Below, piece by piece: positions 56,964-64,000 of a stretch of DNA of 64,000 bases. The notes under the pieces were generated by a model, which saw only the letters and a program-made list of their open reading frames with translations, was not told the DNA's origin and did not search any database. The stretch comes from Azoarcus sp. L1K30. Its GTDB lineage: Bacteria; Pseudomonadota; Gammaproteobacteria; Burkholderiales; Rhodocyclaceae. Position numbers and translations under genes: made by a program. Position 1 is the first letter of the stretch, and every line of letters begins with the position of its first letter. The stretch lies in contig NZ_JAGRRD010000001.1 in NCBI RefSeq assembly GCF_018122735.1, positions 4,200,515-4,264,514 on the forward strand, in the 5' to 3' direction.

Positions 56964-57713
56964 ATGCTGCTCATTCCCGCCATCGATCTCAAGGACGGTC
57001 ATTGTGTTCGCCTGAAACAAGGTGAAATGGACGATGCCACCGTGTTCTCGGAAGACCCCGCTGCCATGGCGCGGCACTGGATCGATCAGGGCGCGCGGCG
57101 CCTGCATCTCGTCGATCTCAACGGTGCATTTGCCGGAAAGCCAAAAAACGGCGGTGCGATCCGTGCGATCACCGACGAGGTGGGTGACGACATTCCGGTT
57201 CAGTTGGGCGGCGGTATCCGCGATCTCGACACCATTGAGCAATATCTGGATAACGGCATCAGCTACGTCATCATCGGTACCGCCGCAGTGAAGAATCCGG
57301 GTTTTCTGCATGATGCCTGCAGTGCTTTTCCCGGCCATATCATCGTCGGACTCGACGCCAAGGATGGCAAAGTTGCCGTGGATGGCTGGTCAAAGCTGAC
57401 CGGCCACGATGTGGTGGATCTGGCAAGGAAGTTCGAGGATTACGGCGTTGAATCGGTGATCTACACCGATATCGGTCGTGACGGCATGCTATCCGGGGTC
57501 AATATCGAGGCAACCGTACGCCTTGCCCAGGCCTTGCGTATTCCTGTCATCGCCAGTGGCGGCGTTGCCGCGCTTGCCGATATCGATGCATTGTGTGCGG
57601 TTGAGGACGAAGGGGTCATGGGGGCCATTACCGGCCGTGCCATTTATGAAGGCACACTCGACTTCGCCGCGGGACAGGCACGAGCGGATCAACTTAACGG
57701 CCGGACCGACTGA
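56964..57713 (+). CDS. hisA: Phosphoribosylformimino-5-aminoimidazole carboxamide ribotide isomerase
   Basis: 249 residues, (beta/alpha)8 barrel. [20 protein letters not shown] has the first catalytic Asp; [14 protein letters not shown] holds the second phosphate/catalytic region. Ends directly before hisF (TGA then ATG). Confidence 0.96.
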   Translation: MLLIPAIDLKDGHCVRLKQGEMDDATVFSEDPAAMARHWIDQGARRLHLVDLNGAFAGKPKNGGAIRAITDEVGDDIPVQLGGGIRDLDTIEQYLDNGISYVIIGTAAVKNPGFLHDACSAFPGHIIVGLDAKDGKVAVDGWSKLTGHDVVDLARKFEDYGVESVIYTDIGRDGMLSGVNIEATVRLAQALRIPVIASGGVAALADIDALCAVEDEGVMGAITGRAIYEGTLDFAAGQARADQLNGRTD

Positions 57714-58472
57714 ATGCTCGCCAAACGCATCATCCCCTGTCTTGACGTCAGTGCGGGCCGAGTGGTCAAGGGCGTCAATTTCGTCGAATTGCGAGATGCC
57801 GGCGATCCGGTCGAGATTGCCAAACGCTACGACGAACAGGGGGCTGACGAGATCACGTTTCTCGACATCACCGCCAGTTCGGACGATCGCGACATCATCC
57901 TGCATGTAGTGGAGCAGGTTGCCGAACAGGTGTTCATTCCGCTGACGGTGGGCGGCGGCGTGCGTACGGTCGACGATGTGCGGCGCCTGCTCAATGCGGG
58001 TGCCGACAAGGTCAGCATCAATACCGCCGCGGTGAATAATCCCCAGGTTGTATACGACGCCAGCAGCAAGGTCGGCAGCCAGTGCATCGTGGTGGCCATC
58101 GACGCCAAGCAGACGGCTCCGGGCAAGTGGCAGGTGTTCACCCATGGTGGTCGCAACAACACCGGACTCGACGCGATCGAATGGGCGCAACGGGTCGAGG
58201 CGCTCGGTGCCGGCGAAATCCTGCTGACCAGCATGGACCGGGACGGTACCAAGATCGGTTTCGATCTCGGCCTGACACGTGCCGTGTCCGATGCGGTTCG
58301 AATTCCGGTGATTGCCAGTGGTGGCGTCGGTACGCTCGAGCATTTGTCCGAAGGGGTGTCGACCGGGCGAGCCGATGCGGTGCTGGCAGCGAGCATCTTC
58401 CACTTTGGTCAGCATACTGTGCGCGAAGCCAAGGAGTTGATGCGTGCTCACGGCATCGAGGTGCGACTGTGA
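57714..58472 (+). CDS. hisF: Imidazole glycerol phosphate synthase cyclase subunit
   Basis: 252 residues. [19 protein letters not shown] carries the catalytic Asp and [19 protein letters not shown] the second. Uses ammonia from HisH to form the imidazole ring. Overlaps hisI (GTGA). Confidence 0.97.
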   Translation: MLAKRIIPCLDVSAGRVVKGVNFVELRDAGDPVEIAKRYDEQGADEITFLDITASSDDRDIILHVVEQVAEQVFIPLTVGGGVRTVDDVRRLLNAGADKVSINTAAVNNPQVVYDASSKVGSQCIVVAIDAKQTAPGKWQVFTHGGRNNTGLDAIEWAQRVEALGAGEILLTSMDRDGTKIGFDLGLTRAVSDAVRIPVIASGGVGTLEHLSEGVSTGRADAVLAASIFHFGQHTVREAKELMRAHGIEVRL

Positions 58473-58864
58473 ACGTCGGCACGCGCTGGCTCAACGAAGT
58501 GAAATGGGACGAAAACGGCCTGGTGCCGGTTATCGCACAAGAGGCGTCAAGCGGCGATGTGCTGATGTTCGCATGGATGAATCGCGATGCGCTCCAGCGT
58601 ACCGCCGAGACCGGGGAGGCAGTCTATTGGTCACGTTCGCGGCGTAAGCTGTGGCACAAGGGCGAGGAGTCCGGGCATGTGCAGAAGGTGCTCGACATCC
58701 GCATTGACTGCGACAACGATGTGATCCTGCTGAAGATCGAACAGGTGGGAGGCATTGCCTGCCATACCGGGCGGCATAGTTGCTTCTTCCAGACGTATTT
58801 CGATGATGGCCGCTGGGTGGCTGTCGAACCGGTACTGAAAGATCCGAAGGATATCTACCAATGA
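58469..58864 (+). CDS. hisI: Phosphoribosyl-AMP cyclohydrolase
   Basis: 131 residues from [23 protein letters not shown], the metal aspartates in [12 protein letters not shown] and the [10 protein letters not shown] cysteines identify HisI. HisI and HisE are separate here, unlike the fused enterobacterial form. Confidence 0.96.
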   Translation: MNVGTRWLNEVKWDENGLVPVIAQEASSGDVLMFAWMNRDALQRTAETGEAVYWSRSRRKLWHKGEESGHVQKVLDIRIDCDNDVILLKIEQVGGIACHTGRHSCFFQTYFDDGRWVAVEPVLKDPKDIYQ

Positions 58865-59184
58865 TCGATATTGAAGTGTTGCATCGCGTGGCTGCCACGC
58901 TGGCGGAGCGCAAGCAGGCCAGCCCCGATTCTTCCTATGTATCCAGCCTTTACGCCAAGGGCACGGATGCCATCTGCAAGAAGGTGGCAGAAGAGGCGGC
59001 CGAAACCATCATGGCGGCGAAAGACAAGGACATGTTGCACGTGGTCTGGGAAGTGACAGACCTGTGGTTTCACTCGATGGTGCTGCTGGCGCATTTCGGC
59101 CTGTCGGTCGACGATATTCTCGCTGAGTTCCGGCGTCGCGAGGGTGTGTCGGGCATCGATGAAAAGAAGTCCCGCAGTGCCTGA
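58861..59184 (+). CDS. hisE: Phosphoribosyl-ATP pyrophosphatase
   Basis: 107 residues, MazG-like helical fold: [20 protein letters not shown] then [14 protein letters not shown], the metal-binding glutamates. ATGA overlap with hisI. Confidence 0.96.
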   Translation: MIDIEVLHRVAATLAERKQASPDSSYVSSLYAKGTDAICKKVAEEAAETIMAAKDKDMLHVVWEVTDLWFHSMVLLAHFGLSVDDILAEFRRREGVSGIDEKKSRSA

Positions 59185-59194
59185 GCAGGCAGAA

Positions 59195-59542
59195 ATGGCG
59201 GACTGTCTGTTCTGCAGGATGGCCCGCGGCGATATTCCGGCGCGCAAGGTCTACGAGGACGAGTTCGTGCTGGCGTTTCACGATATCAAGCCGGCTGCGC
59301 CGGTGCATATTCTGCTGATCCCGAAGCAGCACATCGCATCGATGGCGGCGCTGGAATCCGGGCATGAGGCTTTGATGGGACACCTGATGGTGACTGCACC
59401 GCGCGTTGCCCGGGAACAAGGCTGCACGGATGGGTTCAGAACCATTGTGAACACCGGGCGGGTTGGATTGCAGGAGGTGTATCATCTTCATGTCCATATT
59501 GTGGGTGGGCCGCAACTGCTCCCGCCCATGTTGAAGCACTAA
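59195..59542 (+). CDS. hinT: HIT-family hydrolase (HinT-like)
   Basis: 115 residues from the ATG giving [20 protein letters not shown]. The histidine triad is HLHVHIVGG. HinT hydrolyses adenosine phosphoramidates. It sits between hisE and tatA, as in many betaproteobacteria. The zinc-binding Cys pair CLFC at the N-terminus is present. Confidence 0.93.
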   Translation: MADCLFCRMARGDIPARKVYEDEFVLAFHDIKPAAPVHILLIPKQHIASMAALESGHEALMGHLMVTAPRVAREQGCTDGFRTIVNTGRVGLQEVYHLHVHIVGGPQLLPPMLKH

Positions 59543-59552
59543 GGAGAGCGGT

Positions 59553-59783
59553 ATGGGTTCATTCAGTATCTGGCACTGGCTGATCGTTCTGGTCATCGTC
59601 ATGCTGGTTTTCGGTACCAAGAAACTGCGCAATGTCGGTCAGGATCTGGGCGGCGCCGTGAAGGGTTTCAAGGAAGGCATGAAGGAGGCGGACTCGTCGG
59701 CTGACGACGCTGCGAAGCAGAAGATCGCTTCTGGCCAGACGATCGAGGGCGAGGCACGCGAGAAGGTTGAGAAGTCCTCCTGA
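59553..59783 (+). CDS. tatA: Twin-arginine translocase subunit TatA
   Basis: 76 residues: [20 protein letters not shown], the FG hinge ([10 protein letters not shown]), then an amphipathic helix and charged tail. TatA oligomers form the Tat transport pore. Strong AAGGAG site. A terminator-like hairpin follows at 59804. Confidence 0.96.
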   Translation: MGSFSIWHWLIVLVIVMLVFGTKKLRNVGQDLGGAVKGFKEGMKEADSSADDAAKQKIASGQTIEGEAREKVEKSS

Positions 59784-59803
59784 AGCGCAATTAATCTGCG
59801 GTG

Positions 59804-59829
59804 AAGGGGCGCTCGTGCGCCCCTTCTTT
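59804..59829 (+). terminator. Terminator-like hairpin between tatA and tatB
   Basis: Perfect 9-bp stem AAGGGGCGC/GCGCCCCTT with loop TCGT, followed by CTTTT. It lies 20 bases after the tatA stop and 20 before the tatB start, inside an otherwise continuous operon, so partial termination is likely. Confidence 0.75.
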
Positions 59830-59848
59830 TCGCGTTGGACCTGGGAAA

Positions 59849-60292
59849 ATGTTCGATTTCGGCTTTTCTGAACTCGTGGTCATCGGTGTCGTCATGCTGA
59901 TTGTCGTCGGCCCGGAACGTCTGCCCAAGGTGGCGAGGACGGCAGGGCACTTGCTGGGCAGGCTGCAGCGCTACGTATCCGATGTGAAATCCGATATTCA
60001 GCGTGAGATGCAGCTCGAAGAGCTCAAGAAACTGCAACAGCAGGTGCAGGAGCAGGCAAACGAGATGGAAAGCTCCGTTCGGGCTCAGGTCAGCGATCTC
60101 GAGGCTGGCGTCGGCAAGACTGTCGACGAGGTCAAGGCCGGCTTGCCGGCCGAGACGTCTGCAGGCGCTTCCATCGCCGCAAATACCGGCGGCACGGAAA
60201 GCGTGGATGCAGCCAGGACGGCCGCGCCGCAACTCGAGCTCGGGCTCGATCCCGAGGGCAAGCAGCAGCCCGTACCGGTAAACAAGACATGA
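59849..60292 (+). CDS. tatB: Twin-arginine translocase subunit TatB
   Basis: 147 residues: MFDFGFSELVVIGVVMLIVV, then GPERLPKVARTAG, the TatB hallmark with Glu in the membrane segment. A long coiled-coil helix (about 40-95) and acidic tail follow. With TatC it forms the signal-peptide receptor. Overlaps tatC by ATGA. Confidence 0.95.
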   Translation: MFDFGFSELVVIGVVMLIVVGPERLPKVARTAGHLLGRLQRYVSDVKSDIQREMQLEELKKLQQQVQEQANEMESSVRAQVSDLEAGVGKTVDEVKAGLPAETSAGASIAANTGGTESVDAARTAAPQLELGLDPEGKQQPVPVNKT

Positions 60293-61092
60293 GCGAGACC
60301 CAGGAAACCTTCATCGCGCATCTGGTCGAGCTGCGCGATCGCCTGTTGCGGGCCATGGTGGCGTTCATCGTGGTCTTCGTCTGCCTGATGCCTTGGGCGG
60401 GCGAAATCTATGACGTCCTTGCCAAGCCGATGATGGACACGTTGCCCGAGGGCACGCACATGATTGCCACAGGTGTCGTGACGCCGTTCTTCGTGCCGGT
60501 GAAGGTCACCATGCTCGTCGCTTTCGTACTCGCTCTGCCAATGGTCCTGTACCAGGCATGGGCATTCATCGCGCCGGGCCTGTACGCGCATGAGCGCAAG
60601 CTCGCCATTCCCCTGGTCGCGGGCAGCACATTCCTCTTTATCCTTGGAATGGCCTTCTGCTATTTCTTCGTATTCCGCACGGTGTTTCACTTCATCGCCG
60701 AGTTCGCGCCCAAGAGTATTGTTCCGGCACCAGACATCGAACAGTATCTTTCTTTCGTGATGTCGATGTTCCTTGCCTTCGGTCTGACTTTCGAGGTGCC
60801 GATCGCCGTCATTCTGCTGGTCAAGGCTGGCGTGGTGAGTGTGGCCAAACTCAAGGAGGTGAGGCCTTACGTCATCGTTGGCGCTTTCGTGCTGGCGGCG
60901 GTCATTACGCCGCCGGACGTGATCTCGCAGTTCATGCTGGCCTTGCCCATGTGCCTGCTGTACGAGATCGGTATTCTTTTTGCGAACATGATCTCCAAAC
61001 CTGCCGCGACGAGCGACTACGTTGCACCGACGGAGATCGAGATGGATCGCGAACTCGACCGGATCGAAGCGGGCGAGCAGGATCGGAAATGA
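60289..61092 (+). CDS. tatC: Twin-arginine translocase subunit TatC
   Basis: 267 residues, six membrane helices. It begins SETQETFIAHLVELRDRLLR, with the conserved HLVELR, and has the family segment YQAWAFIAPGLYAHERK. TatC reads the twin-arginine signal. Confidence 0.97.
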   Translation: MSETQETFIAHLVELRDRLLRAMVAFIVVFVCLMPWAGEIYDVLAKPMMDTLPEGTHMIATGVVTPFFVPVKVTMLVAFVLALPMVLYQAWAFIAPGLYAHERKLAIPLVAGSTFLFILGMAFCYFFVFRTVFHFIAEFAPKSIVPAPDIEQYLSFVMSMFLAFGLTFEVPIAVILLVKAGVVSVAKLKEVRPYVIVGAFVLAAVITPPDVISQFMLALPMCLLYEIGILFANMISKPAATSDYVAPTEIEMDRELDRIEAGEQDRK

Positions 61093-61108
61093 GTGTCAGA
61101 CGCGCCGC

Positions 61109-62269
<1,161 letters not shown>

Positions 62270-62339
62270 AATATTGCTCGATAGCTAAACGATGGCCAGT
62301 CGGGAACGACTGGGTCGATCGTGAATGAATGGAGACGGT

Positions 62340-63089
62340 ATGCAGCTCAGTGCTTTGCACAACCATCTGGATGAATTGCTTGAGGTCGCGCGGCTGCGGG
62401 ATTATTGCCCAAACGGACTGCAAGTGGAAGGACGCGCCGAAGTGTCGAAGGTCCTGTGTGGTGTGACCGCCAGCCAGGCCTTGCTCGATGCGGCAGTGGC
62501 GGGTGGGTACGATGCCATCGTGGTCCACCATGGCTACTTCTGGCGCGGTGAGGACGGGCGGGTTGTCGGCATGCGTAAGCGCCGCCTCGCTACCTTGCTC
62601 GGGCATGACATCAGCCTGCTTGCCTACCACTTGCCGCTGGACGTTCATCCGCAACTTGGCAATAACGCTCAGTTTGCCGCTGTCATGGGTTGGAAGGGCG
62701 AGGGGCGTTTTGCAGACCAGGAGCTGGGCTGGATCGGCGTACCGGAAACAGTCGGTGTGACTGCATCGGCGCTTGCTGCAGACATTGCCGAGCGACTGGC
62801 ACGTCCCCCTCTGCTGGTCGGAGACGGTGCGCGCAAGGTCAGGCGCATCGCATGGTGCACCGGAGGGGCGCAGGGGTATTTCGAGCAGGCCGTGCTTGCC
62901 GGGGCGGATCTGTATGTTTCGGGCGAGATATCCGAACAGACAACGCACATAGCGCGTGAGTCGGGGGTGCCGTACATCGCGGCCGGGCATCACGCGACCG
63001 AGCGCTACGGCCCCAGGGCGCTGGCCGACTATCTCGGCGCCGAACTGGGGCTGAAGGCCACCTTTCTCGACTTGCCCAATCCGGTTTGA
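62340..63089 (+). CDS. NIF3-family dinuclear metal protein (YbgI-like)
   Basis: 249 residues. ARLRDYCPNGLQVEGRAEVS, the metal ligands in IVVHHGYFWRGED, AYHLPLDVHPQLGNN and AAGHHATERYG. NIF3/YbgI proteins hold two metal ions; the hydrolase activity annotated as GTP cyclohydrolase 1 type 2 is uncertain. ATG at 62340 has GGAG six bases upstream; an ATG at 62325 adds five residues. Confidence 0.92.
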   Translation: MQLSALHNHLDELLEVARLRDYCPNGLQVEGRAEVSKVLCGVTASQALLDAAVAGGYDAIVVHHGYFWRGEDGRVVGMRKRRLATLLGHDISLLAYHLPLDVHPQLGNNAQFAAVMGWKGEGRFADQELGWIGVPETVGVTASALAADIAERLARPPLLVGDGARKVRRIAWCTGGAQGYFEQAVLAGADLYVSGEISEQTTHIARESGVPYIAAGHHATERYGPRALADYLGAELGLKATFLDLPNPV

Positions 63090-63105
63090 ATCCTGCCGCG
63101 GGCGA

Positions 63106-64000
63106 TTACGTTGCCGGAGGCTCTGTCACCGGACCGTTGTCCGCCACTTGCTCTTCGATCGCGGGGCGATAGGGGCCGAGTTGTTGTTCAAGGACTGCCG
63201 ACAGGCACAGAATGTCATCGATGACGACAAGCGGGAAGCCTTGCCGGGTACCATCGCGGTTGTCACGCAATAGCTTCTGCAAGTAGGCTTGACAGTCGCG
63301 CGTGCCCCAAAGCTCCTGCACGGCGGTGACCAGGTGTGGCATCTGTTCCAGCGTGTCCGGCGCCTGGCGGGCCTCGTCAAAGTTATCCCACGTGACCGCC
63401 TTGACATTGAAGGTCTTGTTGAGCTGGCGGGCCAGCGCGTCGAACTCTGCTCTAAGTCCTGCTGCGCGATAGACTTCGAGCAGCTTCAGCCACGGCGTAA
63501 CGGCTTGCTTCGGATTGCTGCGGATGAAATCGGCCAGGGTTTCTGCTGCGCCATGTACCCGGCCAAAGCTCATCATGATCTCGGCCAGCTCAATTGCGGA
63601 GTCGTGTTCTTCGACTTCCTCCTCTTCAGCGAGCGGTGCCAGATCAAGTTGACCAAAGCCCGAAGGTGTATGGTCCCATTCCAGCGGCAGGATGGCGCCA
63701 GACGCCGGGCCCTGGGTCGGTTCCGGCATTTCGGTGACAGGCGCTGCGCCGCTCATCGATAGCGGGGTGTCGCTTGATGGTGCAGGTGCTGCCATTACCT
63801 TCGGGCCTGCCTGTCGCGACGTCGGCCTGGTCTGGCGGCGAGTGCGCAGCAGCAGGAGCGCAGCAATTGAAGCTGCACCCGCACCGAGCGCTGCGATCAA
63901 CGTCCAGTCTTGGGCCGATTGCGGCGCAGCCTTCTGTTCCGCCCTCACCGCCGGCGGTGCCTCCTGGGCGATCGTGGTCGCGGGGGGGGGCGTTTTCACC
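63106..64000 (-). CDS. FimV/TspA-like protein, C-terminal part (cut by window edge)
   Basis: About 298 residues to the right edge; the frame remains open, so the N-terminus lies outside. One membrane helix (DWTLIAALGAGAASIAALLL), an acidic Pro-rich region, then TPR-like helices (ELAEIMMSFGRVHGAAETLA, VTPWLKLLEVYRAAGLRAEF) as in the cytoplasmic end of FimV/TspA. The final ~90 residues (VQELWGTRDCQAYLQKLL and GFPLVVIDDILCL) resemble an added domain common in betaproteobacteria. FimV proteins organise polar pili and peptidoglycan-linked assemblies. Confidence 0.65.
   Translation of the reverse strand, partial: VKTPPPATTIAQEAPPAVRAEQKAAPQSAQDWTLIAALGAGAASIAALLLLRTRRQTRPTSRQAGPKVMAAPAPSSDTPLSMSGAAPVTEMPEPTQGPASGAILPLEWDHTPSGFGQLDLAPLAEEEEVEEHDSAIELAEIMMSFGRVHGAAETLADFIRSNPKQAVTPWLKLLEVYRAAGLRAEFDALARQLNKTFNVKAVTWDNFDEARQAPDTLEQMPHLVTAVQELWGTRDCQAYLQKLLRDNRDGTRQGFPLVVIDDILCLSAVLEQQLGPYRPAIEEQVADNGPVTEPPAT

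Overview
This is a GC-rich 64 kb chromosomal window from a betaproteobacterium, most like the Rhodocyclales/Zoogloeaceae (Azoarcus, Thauera, Aromatoleum). I infer this from gene order (mla, bolA, murA, his and tat in one run; ftsY-ftsE-ftsX; miaB-phoH-ybeY-corC-lnt), a polyhydroxyalkanoate phasin, and protein sequences of typical betaproteobacterial character. It is almost entirely packed with genes. I see no rRNA operon, CRISPR array, insertion sequence or prophage. There is one tRNA, tRNA-Met(CAU).

Layout. 1-3044 (-): end fragment of rsmD and two M16 peptidase-family proteins. 3197-5936 (+): ftsY, ftsE, ftsX. 6126-8372 (+): ahpC and ahpF peroxidase system behind a candidate OxyR-type promoter. 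8584-9078 (+): acyl-CoA thioesterase. 9095-12683 (-): four-gene sodium-pumping acyl-CoA decarboxylase (methylmalonyl-CoA decarboxylase type). 12816-17041 (-): periplasmic solute-binding protein translationally coupled to a large PAS-PAS-GGDEF-EAL sensor with a C-terminal CZB zinc-binding domain. 17344-28309 (+): DUF3079 zinc-ribbon-like protein, (tRNA-Met on -), miaB, phoH, ybeY, corC, lnt, glyQS, gmhB, plsC. 28415-32329 (-): phasin, enoyl-CoA hydratase, lptA, lptC, kdsD. 32461-34428 (+): Kef-type antiporter. 34446-44288 (-): a nine-gene MSHA-like type IV filament operon. 44515-51618 (+): mlaFEDACB phospholipid transport, a two-gene ABC exporter, a BolA protein and murA. 51655-52050 (-): rnk. 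52197-61092 (+): the his genes, hinT and tatABC, with hisC inverted in the middle. 61109-62269 (-): DegS/DegQ-type protease. 62340-63089 (+): NIF3-family protein. 63106-64000 (-): C-terminal part of a FimV-like protein.

How the genes work together. Much of the window is cell-envelope biology: FtsEX division signalling, Lnt lipoprotein maturation, LptA/LptC and KdsD/GmhB for LPS, the Mla pathway, MurA, Tat export and a periplasmic protease. Two parts look most worth following. One is the compact MSHA-like filament operon, whose secretin, ATPase, platform and assembly proteins are co-translated but which lacks its own prepilin peptidase and retraction ATPase here. The other is the zinc/solute-linked cyclic-di-GMP enzyme. 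The MSHA-type ATPase has an N-terminal domain of the kind that binds cyclic-di-GMP in relatives, so the two could be functionally connected.

Unexpected architecture includes an inverted hisC beside a perfect 24-bp inverted repeat, a YbeY with an extra N-terminal domain of about 95 residues, an lpt cluster with no kdsC or lptB, a perfect-consensus phasin promoter bracketed by two TGCGTTGCA sites, and a terminator-like hairpin between tatA and tatB. All positions were read by eye from the sequence. Family assignments rest on recognised motifs, not on searches.
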